A DNA stretch of 64,000 bases from an uncultured Pelagibacteraceae bacterium (GTDB lineage: Bacteria; Pseudomonadota; Alphaproteobacteria; Pelagibacterales; Pelagibacteraceae): assembly GCA_902624635.1 (NCBI GenBank), contig CACNYD010000003.1:24593-88592 (forward strand). Reading direction: 5' to 3'. The notes beneath the pieces are model-generated. The model saw nothing but the letters and a program-made list of their open reading frames with translations, did not search any database and was not told the DNA's origin. A program made the position numbers and the translations under genes. Below, one piece after another: positions 17,420 through 27,370 of this stretch. Every line of letters starts with the position of its first letter. The stretch's first letter is position 1.

Positions 17420-17448
17420 TTGACTATCCTTTAAGTAAGGCTCATACT
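17420..17448 (+). promoter_or_regulatory. Candidate sigma70-type promoter for tmoX
   Basis: TTGACT, 17 bases, then CATACT lies 30 bases upstream of the tmoX ATG in the tdm/tmoX divergent region, followed by a strong AGGAGG ribosome-binding site at 17468-17473. The -35 is close to consensus and the -10 matches four of six. Confidence 0.5.
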
Positions 17449-17478
17449 AATATCATTAAATAGTACTAGGAGGAAAAA

Positions 17479-18447
17479 ATGAAAAACAAATTACCGTTAC
17501 TAATCGGTGCAATTGTTGTTATTGCGGGTCTTGTTTTCTTTTTGGGTGGAGGAGATAAAACAGCAAAGAAATCAGGCGATAGCAGCGCCCCTATAGTAAT
17601 TCCAACACATAACTGGTCAAGCCAAATTGTAATGGCTTACGTTATCGGTGGAATTTTTGAAAGTATGGGAAACAACGTGAGTTATGTTAATGCTGACTCA
17701 CAGGCTGTATATGAGTCAATAAGAATTGGAGATGTAACTATATCTCACGAGGTATGGGAGTCTGCATTTGGTAAATCATTCACAACTGCTTTAGATAAAG
17801 GTGGTTTATTAGATTGGGGTGATCATGAGGCAAGGACTCTAGAGGATATGGGTTATCCTAATTGGGTTACTGACAAAGGATTATGCCCAGGTTTACCAGA
17901 TTGGACAGCTTTAAAAAATCCAGACTGTGCTAAGAACTTTGTAACTCCTGACTCAGGTGGAAAAGGACGTATGTTAGAAGGTCCACAAACTTGGCATGGT
18001 GACTTAATTCCTCAAAGAGTAGATGCTTTAGGATTAGGTGATCTTTGGATGGTTAAATTCGCTGGGAGTGCCGATGCGCTTTGGGCTGAATTAGCAGCAG
18101 CTGAAAAAGAAGGAAGAGGAACTATTATTTTTAACTGGACACCAAACTTTACAGATGGCGCTGGTTTTACATTCATAGACTTCCCTCCTTATACAGCGGG
18201 TTGCAGACCAGAAGATGGTGGAGATGGAAAATGTGGATCTCCAGATGGTTATTTGAAAAAAGCAGTGCATGAGGATTTTCCAAAAACTCATCCAGCTGCA
18301 GCTGCAGCTTTCAAAAAAATGTCTTTCACCACAAGTCATATTGGAGCAATGGCTGCTTTAGTTGATATTGACAAAATGACTCATGAAGATGCTGCCAAAA
18401 AGTGGTTAGCTGACAATGAATCAGTTTGGAAACCATTTACTAAATAA
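17479..18447 (+). CDS. tmoX: TMAO ABC transporter substrate-binding protein
   Basis: A 322-aa ProX/OpuAC-type binding protein. The N-terminus MKNKLPLLIGAIVVIAGLVFF is a signal/anchor helix. The mature part has Trp- and Tyr-rich segments (THNWSSQIVMAYV, GPQTWHGDLIPQR, FNWTPNF) suited to caging a trimethylated cation, as in betaine/TMAO binding proteins. A strong AGGAGG site precedes the start and a strong terminator follows. It lies next to tdm and upstream of the matching ATPase and permease genes. Glycine betaine binding is the alternative; tdm and tmm nearby favour TMAO. Confidence 0.85.
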   Translation: MKNKLPLLIGAIVVIAGLVFFLGGGDKTAKKSGDSSAPIVIPTHNWSSQIVMAYVIGGIFESMGNNVSYVNADSQAVYESIRIGDVTISHEVWESAFGKSFTTALDKGGLLDWGDHEARTLEDMGYPNWVTDKGLCPGLPDWTALKNPDCAKNFVTPDSGGKGRMLEGPQTWHGDLIPQRVDALGLGDLWMVKFAGSADALWAELAAAEKEGRGTIIFNWTPNFTDGAGFTFIDFPPYTAGCRPEDGGDGKCGSPDGYLKKAVHEDFPKTHPAAAAAFKKMSFTTSHIGAMAALVDIDKMTHEDAAKKWLADNESVWKPFTK

Positions 18448-18472
18448 GGTAAATAACATTTAAATTTATTAA

Positions 18473-18505
18473 TCTCCCCCAACAAAGTTGGGGGGGATTT
18501 TTTTT
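18473..18505 (+). terminator. Rho-independent terminator after tmoX
   Basis: CTCCCCCAAC, AAA, GTTGGGGGGG forms a stem of about 9-10 bp with a 3-base loop, followed by ATTTTTTTT. It begins about 25 bases past the tmoX stop. It would limit read-through, giving more binding protein than transporter core. Confidence 0.9.
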
Positions 18506-18517
18506 AACTCAGATTTC

Positions 18518-18976
18518 ATGTTTAAATATTATTTAGTTATATTAATAAGTTTATTATTTTCAAATCAGTTATTAGCAAAAAATATTAATATACAAGAAAA
18601 TTTGAATCTTATTTTTAAATGTGAATTAGAAAAAAAAATAATAAAGAATTCCGAATATAATTATCAGGTATTTTTAGCTAAAGATCTTGAAAAAAAAGAT
18701 TTAAATAAATTTGAAATCAAATCACATCAACCTGATATACTTAATATTAATGGCTTATCATCATTTCTTTCAGAATCTGTAAAACTAAGTGTTAAAATAG
18801 TGAACAAAGATATAGTTTTATTTAAAGCAATTAATAATAACTCTAATTATTCAGAGTCAGGTATTATTGATAGAAAAACAGGGGAATTAATTCATGAAAT
18901 AACAAAAAATATAAAAAGTGAAAATTCTGAAAAAGATATTTCTTTTTACTTTTGTAGTAAGAGGGAAAATGTCTGA
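18518..18976 (+). CDS. Exported protein of unknown function, 152 aa
   Basis: The start is taken at ATG 18518 (MFKYYLVILISLL); an earlier in-frame ATG at 18488 lies inside the tmoX terminator. Residues 1-21 look like a signal peptide ending SNQLLA. The mature region is Lys/Asn-rich with C39-like and C-terminal Cys residues (LIFKCELEKK, FYFCSKREN). No family recognised. It is followed after 34 bases by a MORN-repeat protein. Both lie between tmoX and tmoV without obvious link to TMAO transport. Confidence 0.6.
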   Translation: MFKYYLVILISLLFSNQLLAKNINIQENLNLIFKCELEKKIIKNSEYNYQVFLAKDLEKKDLNKFEIKSHQPDILNINGLSSFLSESVKLSVKIVNKDIVLFKAINNNSNYSESGIIDRKTGELIHEITKNIKSENSEKDISFYFCSKRENV

Positions 18977-19010
18977 TTTTTTTTTTAGTTAATTTGTGTA
19001 AGATATAGAT

Positions 19011-19388
19011 ATGAAAAATTTTTTAATTGGTTTGTTTCTGAGTTTATTAGTCTTTTCTGTTGCATTGGCGCGTAGCACTGGGTGTAAAGAAGGTAATTGC
19101 GAAAATGGTTATGGAAAATGGGTTTACACAGATAAAACTACTTACGAAGGAGAGTGGGTAGGAACAAAAAAAAATGGCCAAGGTGTAGAAACTTGGCCCA
19201 ATGGATATATTTATAAGGGTGAATTTAAGAATAGTGAATGGAGTGGCAAAGGTATTTTAACCTTTCCCGATGGGTCAACATATGAAGGAGAGTGGGCCAA
19301 AGGTTTTATGAATGGATCAGGAACTTTTACTTCTTCTGATGGAACACAAAAAACAGGGACCTGGAAAAATGGAAAGCTGCAAGAGTAA
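19011..19388 (+). CDS. Secreted MORN-repeat protein, 125 aa
   Basis: A signal peptide (FLIGLFLSLLVFSVALA) is followed by CKEGNCENGYGKW and about four MORN repeats: YEGEWVGTKKNGQG, YKGEFKNSEWSGKG, YEGEWAKGFMNGSG and KTGTWKNGKL. MORN repeats form beta-hairpin arrays that often bind lipids or proteins at membranes. The mature protein would be periplasmic or surface-exposed. Its stop overlaps the start of the next ORF by one base. Function unknown. Confidence 0.8.
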   Translation: MKNFLIGLFLSLLVFSVALARSTGCKEGNCENGYGKWVYTDKTTYEGEWVGTKKNGQGVETWPNGYIYKGEFKNSEWSGKGILTFPDGSTYEGEWAKGFMNGSGTFTSSDGTQKTGTWKNGKLQE

Positions 19389-19939
19389 TGTTAAAGGAAA
19401 ATTATTTAAATAAAATTAAGGAATTACCAGAATTCGTAAAACAAACTGTTGGTTTATTAGTTCTAATTCTAATTATAATTTCATCTTTTTTTGTTTTAAA
19501 TATTATGTTCGGTGAAGGAGATGAATTAGTTAAAAAGATGAAATTAGAAGAAGAGAGAAAAGCCCAGGAAAAGAAATTAAGTGAGTTAATATCAAAACTA
19601 CCCTCGGGAATACTAGTAACTTTTGATGGCACAGATCATTACAGATTAACAGATGAAGTTTATGAGCAAGTTTGTAAAGCGACAAAACTTATACCCCAAA
19701 GAGCAATAATGGGAGCAAATTTTTTGAATTTTAGAGCACATGAAATTTATACAATTAATGGAAACAAAATAAGCGATACATTTGTTCAGTGGAACAAAGA
19801 AAAAAACAAGTGTTTTGCAGGTTTTACGGTCAGTGGAAAAAATGTTGGGGTAAATGAGTCGATTACCGTTAGCGGTGAAGCATTAAGTTTTTTAAGCACT
19901 GGCATAGATACAAGGGTGTATTTTATTAAAAATTTTTAG
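19388..19939 (+). CDS. Membrane-anchored protein of unknown function, 183 aa
   Basis: A transmembrane helix at about 20-42 (VGLLVLILIIISSFFVLNIMF) is followed by a charged, coiled-coil-like stretch (KKMKLEEERKAQEKKLSELISKL). A soluble C-terminal domain with two Cys residues (YEQVCKATKLIPQ, NKCFAGFTVSG) follows. It is translationally coupled to the MORN protein by a TAATG overlap, so the two probably act together at the inner membrane or in the periplasm. No family recognised. Confidence 0.65.
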   Translation: MLKENYLNKIKELPEFVKQTVGLLVLILIIISSFFVLNIMFGEGDELVKKMKLEEERKAQEKKLSELISKLPSGILVTFDGTDHYRLTDEVYEQVCKATKLIPQRAIMGANFLNFRAHEIYTINGNKISDTFVQWNKEKNKCFAGFTVSGKNVGVNESITVSGEALSFLSTGIDTRVYFIKNF

Positions 19940-20001
19940 GGGGAAGAAACAATTATATAGATTTAATTTTATCTTAATATCATATAACTTGATCTTAATT
20001 T

Positions 20002-21033
20002 ATGTCTAACCCAGTAATAAAATGTCAAAATGTTTTTAAAATTTTTGGAGCAAATGCACAAAAAATGCTTCAAGATTCTAGTGGAAATGTTGATGCCAAA
20101 ACTTTTCAAGAAAATGGTTGTATTGTTGGAGTAAATAATGCTTCATTTGAAGTTGCTAAAGGAGAAATGTTAGTTGTAATGGGATTATCTGGCTCAGGTA
20201 AATCAACATTATTAAGATGTATTTCAAGATTAACAGACGCAACAGGTGGTAAAATTTTTATCGAGGGCCAAGATTTATTATCTTTGAACAATAAGGAGCT
20301 TATTGATCTCAGACGAAATAAAATGGGAATGGTTTTTCAAAGCTTTGCTTTATTGCCACATAAAACTGTTGTTGAAAACATTGCTTTTCCTCTTCAAATC
20401 AAGGGAATAGAAATTGAGGATAGCATTAACAAAGCAATGGACATGGTGAAATTGGTGGGACTTGAGGGCAGAGAAAATTATTTTCCACGAGAACTTTCTG
20501 GTGGACAACAACAAAGAGTTGGAATTGCAAGGTCATTAGCTGTTGAGCCTGATATATGGTTTCTAGATGAACCTTTCTCTGCTTTAGACCCTCTAATTCG
20601 AAAAGAAATGCAAGATGAATTCTTAAGACTTCAAGAAAAACTACAAAAGACAATTATGTTTATTACACATGATTTTGATGAAGCTTTAAAACTTGCTGAC
20701 AGAATTGCTATTATGAAAGATGGTATCATTGAGCAATTAGATACCCCAGCTAATATTGTATTAAATCCAGCAACAGAATATGTAAGAAAATTCACCGAAG
20801 AAGTGCCTAGAGAAAAAGTTTTACTAATCGAAGATGTTATGGATAAATCTAATACTAATGATTTAAGTGAATTAAAAGTTTCAAAAGATGAAACAATAGA
20901 AAATGTTGCTGAAAAAATTCTTTCTCAAGATAAAGCAATTACTGTTATAGATGGTAACAATAAGATTGTTGGCTCTATTAATCCAGCGAGAATAATTAAT
21001 ACAGTTTTTGGGGGAAGAAAGAATAATAATTAA
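20002..21033 (+). CDS. tmoV: TMAO ABC transporter ATP-binding protein
   Basis: A 343-aa ProV/OpuAA-type ATPase. It has Walker A GLSGSGKST near 67, the Q-loop FQSFALLPHKTV, the signature LSGGQQQR, Walker B IWFLDEPFSALD, and the switch histidine in FITHDFDEA. About 90 C-terminal residues resemble a CBS-like regulatory region, as in ProV. It energises quaternary amine/TMAO uptake with TmoW, whose gene starts 3 bases later, and TmoX. Confidence 0.87.
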   Translation: MSNPVIKCQNVFKIFGANAQKMLQDSSGNVDAKTFQENGCIVGVNNASFEVAKGEMLVVMGLSGSGKSTLLRCISRLTDATGGKIFIEGQDLLSLNNKELIDLRRNKMGMVFQSFALLPHKTVVENIAFPLQIKGIEIEDSINKAMDMVKLVGLEGRENYFPRELSGGQQQRVGIARSLAVEPDIWFLDEPFSALDPLIRKEMQDEFLRLQEKLQKTIMFITHDFDEALKLADRIAIMKDGIIEQLDTPANIVLNPATEYVRKFTEEVPREKVLLIEDVMDKSNTNDLSELKVSKDETIENVAEKILSQDKAITVIDGNNKIVGSINPARIINTVFGGRKNNN

Positions 21034-21036
21034 GTT

Positions 21037-23190
21037 ATGGAATTTATAAAAAAATATCCAAAAGCATTTCAATGGTTATTTTTATTAATTATTTTTTTTG
21101 CATTATGCTTTGCAATTGAGGTTCCAGAAACATATAAATTTATACGTGGTCAAGCAGAATTTGTAAAAGATCCTAATCAAAATTTTTATATTTTTTTAGG
21201 AAAAGAAGTAAGATATTACCCTTTTGATGTCTTTTGGAGATTACCACCATTGCTTGGGTGGTTACCTATTTGGATAAATGACTCATTATTCTTCTTAATG
21301 AATGAATGGCTCCCAATGGAATTTTGGAATGAAGATACTCAATCATATAAAACTCGACCTTTAGTTCTTCAGATAACAAGAGAAATAACTTCAATAATGA
21401 CTTTTTTAATTGAATTAATAAGAGATATTTTATTAGGAGGTCTTAATACTATTGTAGCTTTTACAAGTTGGGATTTCGTAGGTTCAAATTCTTGGGCAAA
21501 AATGCCAGGGCTTCCATGGACTATAGTTGCTGCTGGCGCAGCTATCTTAGCTTATCAACTTAGCGGTAAGGGTTTAGCTTTATTTGCAGGTTTGGTGATG
21601 ATTTACATTTCAATATTTGGTCAATGGAAACCTTCAATGCAAACGCTCTCTTTTATACTTGTTGCAGCACCATTGTCATTTGTTTTTGGTTTGGGCTTAG
21701 GTATTGCTGCATTTAAAAATAAGCGTGTGGAAAAAGCTCTGTACCCAATATTACTCGTGATGCAGACTATGCCACAATATGCAGTTTTAGTGCCTGCACT
21801 TGTACTTTTTGGAGTTGGTGATCATGCAGCGGTCATCATAACTATGATTGTTGCTGTTCCTCCAATGATATTATTGACTTTACTGGGTTTAAGAGCTGTA
21901 CCTTCCGAGGTTATTGAAGCTGGAAGAATGAGTGGGTGTAATAACTGGCAATTAATGTTTGAAGTATTAATTCCAACTGCAAGAAGAGATATATTAATTG
22001 GAGTAAATCAAGTCATCATGGTGTGTTTTTCTATGGCAGTTATTTCAGCTTTTATAGGTGCAAAAGGTTTAGGATTTAACTTATTACTAGCCTTAAATCA
22101 GCTTAATATTGGACTGGCATTGGAAGCAGGTCTTTGCATAAGTTTAATTGCAATATTATTGGACAAGATGTCTTTGGCATGGGCAAATAAACAGGTTGAT
22201 TATTTTGGAAATTTAACTTTTTTTGAAAGAAATAAAAATGCATATTATTTTGGTATTGCATCAGTAATAGGAATTGTATTAGCTTATTTGGGATCTTTTT
22301 ATTTTAACCAAGGATACAATTATTTATTTGAAGTTCCACACAACAAGGGAATATCCACTGCTGATTTTTGGAATAGGGGAGTTGATTGGATATTTGATAC
22401 TTTTTTTGTTTATATAAAAGCATTTAATACATGGCTGATTGTTGAAGTTCTTCAACCAATGCGTGCTCTATATCTTAGAATGCCAGCAGTTGCTACTTTA
22501 GTTTTAGTTGTTGGTGCTGGGTATTTAATAGGTGGAATTCGTTCGGCATTAGTAGTTTGTTCTTTAACGTTATTTATAGCTTTAAGTCCATGGTGGGATA
22601 GAGCATTGGTAACTACATACATGGCAACCTTCGGTGTTATTGTGTCATGTATAATTGGATTTACAGTTGGAACTTTGTGTTTTCAAAACAAGCGTTCAGC
22701 AAGTTTTATGCTGGGTGTTTGCGATATTTTTCAAACATTTCCATCTTTTGTTTATTTAATTCCAGTTATGATGCTTTTCGGTATCACAGATACATCTGTA
22801 TTGATAGCAGTAATAGTTTATGCAACGATCCCCGCAACTCGATATACAATAGAAGGACTTAGAAGTGTTCCAGTTGCCCTGCATGATGCAGCAACAATGT
22901 CTGGTGTAAATAAATTTCAAAGATTAACTAAAATAGAATTTCCCTTAGCATTTCCTCATATGATGCTTGGTTTAAATCAAACAATCGTTTTTGCGCTGTT
23001 TATGGTTATAATTGGAGCATTTATAGGAACGGAAGATTTAGGACAATACATTTTAAAAGCATTGTCAGATAAAAATGGAGCAGGTATTGGATTGACACTT
23101 GGTATTTGTGTAGCATTTATTGGTCTTATATTTGATAACTTAATAAGAACTTGGGTTGGTAAAAGAAAAAAACACCTTGGTATCGCTTAG
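21037..23190 (+). CDS. tmoW: TMAO ABC transporter permease, duplicated domain
   Basis: A 717-aa polytopic membrane protein holding two BPD_transp_1 domains in one chain. The EAA-type loops are AGRMSGCNNWQLMFEVLIP in the first half and AATMSGVNKFQRLTKIEFP in the second. Single ProW permeases are about 300-350 aa, so this is a fused dimer, as described for TmoW-type transporters. The N-terminus has additional helices around a large extracytoplasmic segment. It ends 7 bases from the convergent tmm gene. Confidence 0.87.
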   Translation: MEFIKKYPKAFQWLFLLIIFFALCFAIEVPETYKFIRGQAEFVKDPNQNFYIFLGKEVRYYPFDVFWRLPPLLGWLPIWINDSLFFLMNEWLPMEFWNEDTQSYKTRPLVLQITREITSIMTFLIELIRDILLGGLNTIVAFTSWDFVGSNSWAKMPGLPWTIVAAGAAILAYQLSGKGLALFAGLVMIYISIFGQWKPSMQTLSFILVAAPLSFVFGLGLGIAAFKNKRVEKALYPILLVMQTMPQYAVLVPALVLFGVGDHAAVIITMIVAVPPMILLTLLGLRAVPSEVIEAGRMSGCNNWQLMFEVLIPTARRDILIGVNQVIMVCFSMAVISAFIGAKGLGFNLLLALNQLNIGLALEAGLCISLIAILLDKMSLAWANKQVDYFGNLTFFERNKNAYYFGIASVIGIVLAYLGSFYFNQGYNYLFEVPHNKGISTADFWNRGVDWIFDTFFVYIKAFNTWLIVEVLQPMRALYLRMPAVATLVLVVGAGYLIGGIRSALVVCSLTLFIALSPWWDRALVTTYMATFGVIVSCIIGFTVGTLCFQNKRSASFMLGVCDIFQTFPSFVYLIPVMMLFGITDTSVLIAVIVYATIPATRYTIEGLRSVPVALHDAATMSGVNKFQRLTKIEFPLAFPHMMLGLNQTIVFALFMVIIGAFIGTEDLGQYILKALSDKNGAGIGLTLGICVAFIGLIFDNLIRTWVGKRKKHLGIA

Positions 23191-23197
23191 TATCTAA

Positions 23198-24532
23198 TTA
23201 TTTTTTACCTAAAAAATTTTTTGATGAATCATCCATAGCAGTAGCCCATGGTGTATGATGAACAGGAGCAACGGAGCCGGTTACTGGAGATGAAAAAGAT
23301 TTATTTCTGTAAGTTGAAATATCTTCAACTTTGTGATGTTCCCATTCTTTAAAGTGTTTTCTTATTAACTCAAAATCAATTTTTGGATAATCAGACATTT
23401 CATGAAGTTCTTTTGTATACTCAGTTTGAAAATCAATCATTTGATCTGGGTTTTCTAGTTTTTCTTCCATTGCAATCCATTTATTAATATCTTTTTCAAC
23501 CTCACCATTACTTGGTATTTTGATTTTATTCATAATCACATCTCTTGCGTACCAAGCTTGGCAATCAAACATATTAAATGTATGGAATTGATCTTGCATT
23601 CCAAGATATAAAAGTTTGTGATTATCTTGCCAAACAACACCTTTATATAATTTTGGTGGATATAACCTGTTTCTAGTTTTTAATTGTAAATTTTCCTCTA
23701 AAAAAGGAAAATGATGAAGATAACCAGTACATAAAATTACAACATCAGCTTCTTGTTCAGTTCCATCTTTAAAGATTGCTTTTTTGCCCTCTAATTTATC
23801 TAGATAATGAACTTCTTTCATTCCTTTAGGCCATTTAAATCCCATCGGATTATGTCGATAACCTATCGTAACACTCTTGGCTCCATATTTATTACATTGT
23901 AGGGCAATATCTTCAGCAGAATAACTACTTCCGAGAACAATTACATTCTTATTTCTAAATTCCTCTGCATCTCTAAAATCATGAGAATGCATTATTCTTC
24001 CTGGAAATGTATCCATACCCTTATACTCTGGAATAAACGGAACTGAAAAATGACCTGTTGAAACAACAACAAAATCAAAATTATCTTTTAATATTTTATT
24101 ATTAACTTTATCTTGATAACTAAGCTCAAATTTGTCATTTTTAAAAATAGTATTCAAGACTCTTGTATTAAATTTTATCTTTTTTCTTAAATTTCCTTTA
24201 CTTACTCTTCCAACAATATAGTTATACAAAACTTCTCTAGGTGGAAAAGATGGTATTGGCTTGCCAAAATGTTCATCAAAAGAATAATCTGCAAATTCTA
24301 AACATTCTTTTGGTCCATTTGACCAAAGATACCTATACATGCTGTTAGGCACAGGATCTCCATATTGATCAGATCCTGTTCGCCAACTATAATTCCATAA
24401 ACCGCCCCAATCCTCTTGCTTTTCAAAACAAACAACTTCAGGGATTTTTTCACCGTTTTTCTCTGCTAATTCAAAAGACCTCAACATCGATAATCCACAA
24501 GGTCCTGCACCAATTATTGCTACTTTTGTCAT
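23198..24532 (-). CDS. tmm: Trimethylamine monooxygenase (flavin-containing monooxygenase)
   Basis: A 444-aa class B flavoprotein monooxygenase. It has the FAD motif GAGPCGLSML, the segments CFEKQEDWGGLWNYSWRTG and SMYRYLWSNGPKECLEFADY, the FMO signature around HDFRDAEEF, and the NADPH motif VLGSSYSAEDIA. Overall it resembles bacterial Tmm closely, including the CTGYLHHFPFL and MQDQFHTFNMFDCQAWYARD regions. It oxidises trimethylamine to TMAO with NADPH and O2; the TMAO is then demethylated by Tdm. It lies tail to tail with tmoW and is divergent from gpsA. Confidence 0.93.
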   Translation of the reverse strand: MTKVAIIGAGPCGLSMLRSFELAEKNGEKIPEVVCFEKQEDWGGLWNYSWRTGSDQYGDPVPNSMYRYLWSNGPKECLEFADYSFDEHFGKPIPSFPPREVLYNYIVGRVSKGNLRKKIKFNTRVLNTIFKNDKFELSYQDKVNNKILKDNFDFVVVSTGHFSVPFIPEYKGMDTFPGRIMHSHDFRDAEEFRNKNVIVLGSSYSAEDIALQCNKYGAKSVTIGYRHNPMGFKWPKGMKEVHYLDKLEGKKAIFKDGTEQEADVVILCTGYLHHFPFLEENLQLKTRNRLYPPKLYKGVVWQDNHKLLYLGMQDQFHTFNMFDCQAWYARDVIMNKIKIPSNGEVEKDINKWIAMEEKLENPDQMIDFQTEYTKELHEMSDYPKIDFELIRKHFKEWEHHKVEDISTYRNKSFSSPVTGSVAPVHHTPWATAMDDSSKNFLGKK

Positions 24533-24609
24533 TAATCTATTAAATTAAATAATTATTTTTGTATTTTACTAACAAAATGACGACAATTACAATAAAATAA
24601 TTATTTGTT

Positions 24610-25572
24610 ATGAAAAATATCTTAATTATTGGTGGAGGTGCAATGGGTTCTGCATTTACAATCCCAAGTTTAGAAAATAAAAATAATGTGACCATTACTG
24701 AACCATATAGCAAAAGATTTATTAAAGATTTATCCTCTAAAAAAAAATTTCATTCTGCTCTGAAAATAAAATTACCAAAAAAATTAAGATTTAAAAAGTT
24801 TACTAAAAATTTATTAAGAGAAAATTTTGACTTAATAGTAATAGCCTTAAGTCTTCCAGGTGTTGATTTTATTGGCAAAGAATTGAAAGATTTAAGAATT
24901 AAAACACCAATTTTAGTTTTGACTAAAGGGTTAAAGTTTGAGAAAAAAAATAATAAGATTTTAACAATTTCTGAACAGCTTCAAAAAAACTATAATTTAA
25001 AAAATATTTCAGTTCTAAAAGGACCTTGTTTAGCAAAAGAATTAGCTAGAAAAAACCAAACTAGTGTAATTATAGCAAATAAAAATATTAGGATTGCCAA
25101 ATCTATTGGAAGAAAAATTTCTACAAAATATTATTTAACAGAATACTCCAAAGATGTAATTGGAGTAGAAGTGTGTTCAGCAATTAAGAACATATATTCA
25201 ATGATTATTGGAGCCGGTCAAAGCCTCAATTCATCATCAAACCTATTTCAAAAAGCAGTTCTTGAAATGAAATATTTAAATAGATATTTCAAAGGTAAAG
25301 ATGAAACAATCTTAGGGCTTGCAGGAGTAGGTGACTTGTATGTTAGTGCTGCTGGTGGAAGAAATAGTAGGATGGGTAGTTTCTTAGGAAAAGGATTTAC
25401 ATACAAAACTGCAAAAAAAAGATTTATGTTGAATGAAACTGTTGAAGGTGCAGAACTAGCAAGGGAAGTAGCACCATTTATTTTAAAAAAAATTGATAAA
25501 AATAAAATTCCATTAATGATTAATTTACTTAAAACAATTAAAGAAAATAAAAAACTTAAAATAAAAGTTTAA
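24610..25572 (+). CDS. gpsA: NAD(P)-dependent glycerol-3-phosphate dehydrogenase
   Basis: A 320-aa protein with the Rossmann motif [15 protein letters not shown] at the N-terminus, the GpsA segment [13 protein letters not shown] near 138, the catalytic-lysine region [19 protein letters not shown] near 188, and [18 protein letters not shown] near 237. It reduces dihydroxyacetone phosphate to sn-glycerol-3-phosphate for phospholipids. Its stop overlaps the convergent Fhs stop through a shared TTAA. No functional link to TMAO is evident; the short, Lys-rich sequence is normal for this AT-rich genome. Confidence 0.87.
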   Translation: MKNILIIGGGAMGSAFTIPSLENKNNVTITEPYSKRFIKDLSSKKKFHSALKIKLPKKLRFKKFTKNLLRENFDLIVIALSLPGVDFIGKELKDLRIKTPILVLTKGLKFEKKNNKILTISEQLQKNYNLKNISVLKGPCLAKELARKNQTSVIIANKNIRIAKSIGRKISTKYYLTEYSKDVIGVEVCSAIKNIYSMIIGAGQSLNSSSNLFQKAVLEMKYLNRYFKGKDETILGLAGVGDLYVSAAGGRNSRMGSFLGKGFTYKTAKKRFMLNETVEGAELAREVAPFILKKIDKNKIPLMINLLKTIKENKKLKIKV

Positions 25573-27254
25573 AATAAACCTTCTATATCGCCATCTTTAT
25601 TTAGCTTAATAGAGTCAGCTGCTGGCACTCTTGGAAGTCCTGGCATTGTCATGATCGCTCCACAAACTACAACAATAAATTCAGCACCAGATGAAAGCCT
25701 AATCTCTCTAATTGGTAATGAATGACCTGTTGGTGCACCCTTTAGACTTGGATCTGTTGAAAAACTATATTGAGTTTTTGCAATACATATAGGTAATTCA
25801 CCATAACCAGCTTCTTCAAAGTTTTTTAGTTGATCTCTAATTTTAGTATCAGCAATAACTTCACCTGCCCTATAAATCTCTTTTGCTATAGTTTCTATTT
25901 TTTTGAAAAGCGGAGTTTTACTTTCATACAAAAATTTGAATTTAGCCTCATTCTTCTCACATAAATCTGTTACATGTTTAGCTAAATCTTTTGTTCCTTC
26001 ACCACCATCAGCCCAATGCTTACAAATACTTGCTTTAACCCCTAGCTTTTTACAAAAATCAATTAAGGCATCTACTTCTTTATCAGTGTCTTTTATAAAA
26101 TGATTTATAGCTACTGCGACAGGTAAACCAAATTTTTTTACATTTTCAATATGTCTCTCAAGATTTATTAATCCTTTCTTGAGTGCATCAATATTTTCAT
26201 TTTTTAAATCATCTTTTGCAACACCACCATGCATCTTTAAAGCTCTTATAGTTGCAACTATAACTACACAACTTGGTTTTAAACTTGATTTCCTACATTT
26301 GATATCTAAAAATTTTTCAGCCCCTAAATCTGCACCAAAACCTGCTTCAGTAATTACATAGTCTGCAAGTTTTAACCCAGCTTTAGTTGCAATTACCGAA
26401 TTACATCCATGTGCAATATTTGCAAACGGTCCACCATGAATAATCGCAGGATTATTTTCCAGTGTTTGTGTAATATTTGGTCTGATTGCCTCTTTAAGTA
26501 AAACAGTCATTGGTCCATGAGCATTTAAATCTTTTGCGTAGATTGGTTTTTTTTCTCGCGTGTATGCCACTGTAATATTTCCAATCCTTTTTTCTAAATC
26601 TTCAAGGTCATTAGCAAGACAAAAGATAGCCATTATTTCAGAGGCAACTGTAATATCAAAACCATCTTCTCTAGGAAAACCATTAGCAACACCACCAAGA
26701 TTAATATTTATTGATCTCAAAGCTCGATCGTTCATATCCATAACTCTTTTCCAAACAATTCTTCTTACATCTATATTTAATTTATTTCCCCAGTAGATAT
26801 GATTATCAATTAATGCCGACAAAAGATTATGAGCAGATGTTATTGCATGAAAATCTCCAGTGAAGTGAAGATTAATTTGTTCCATAGGGACTACTTGTGC
26901 GTATCCACCCCCTGCGGCGCCGCCTTTCATTCCAAAGGATGGGCCTAGGCTTGGTTCCCTTAAGCACACAATAGATTTTTTTCCAATTTTATTAAGTCCG
27001 TCATTCAATCCTACAGAAGTGGTTGTTTTACCTTCACCAGCCGGAGTAGGAGTTATTGCAGTAACTAAAATTAATTTACCGTCTGGTTTTTTTTTTAACG
27101 TATTTATGTATTCCAAGTTAACTTTTGCAATGTGTCTACCCATTGGGCTAAAAGCTGAGCTTTCGTCTGGAACATTTACTTTCGCTAAAATTTCCTTAAT
27201 TGGAAGCATTTTTGCTTCACGAGCAATTTGAATATCTGATTTTATGTCGCTCAT
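25569..27254 (-). CDS. fhs: Formate-tetrahydrofolate ligase
   Basis: A 561-aa protein with the P-loop-like ATP motif [14 protein letters not shown] near 69, plus [36 protein letters not shown] and [12 protein letters not shown] near the C-terminus, all typical of Fhs. It interconverts formate, ATP and THF with 10-formyl-THF. In SAR11-type metabolism the likely direction is release of formate with ATP formation from C1 units taken off methylated compounds, or purine/Met supply. It is divergent from soxB across 116 bases, a sensible pairing because sarcosine oxidase delivers methylene-THF. Confidence 0.95.
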   Translation of the reverse strand: MSDIKSDIQIAREAKMLPIKEILAKVNVPDESSAFSPMGRHIAKVNLEYINTLKKKPDGKLILVTAITPTPAGEGKTTTSVGLNDGLNKIGKKSIVCLREPSLGPSFGMKGGAAGGGYAQVVPMEQINLHFTGDFHAITSAHNLLSALIDNHIYWGNKLNIDVRRIVWKRVMDMNDRALRSININLGGVANGFPREDGFDITVASEIMAIFCLANDLEDLEKRIGNITVAYTREKKPIYAKDLNAHGPMTVLLKEAIRPNITQTLENNPAIIHGGPFANIAHGCNSVIATKAGLKLADYVITEAGFGADLGAEKFLDIKCRKSSLKPSCVVIVATIRALKMHGGVAKDDLKNENIDALKKGLINLERHIENVKKFGLPVAVAINHFIKDTDKEVDALIDFCKKLGVKASICKHWADGGEGTKDLAKHVTDLCEKNEAKFKFLYESKTPLFKKIETIAKEIYRAGEVIADTKIRDQLKNFEEAGYGELPICIAKTQYSFSTDPSLKGAPTGHSLPIREIRLSSGAEFIVVVCGAIMTMPGLPRVPAADSIKLNKDGDIEGLF

Positions 27255-27370
27255 TGAATTTAATTAAAAACTGGTTGATTAGTATCTCTTTTTAATGCCT
27301 TTGGAAATATCTAAAAATTATATATAAAAAAAATATGAACTATTTATACTCATTATTATAAAATTCATTC

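Noticed and set aside
18488..18517. Upstream in-frame start for the 152-aa exported protein
   Set aside because: It falls in the 3' arm of the tmoX terminator; the downstream ATG gives a proper signal peptide.
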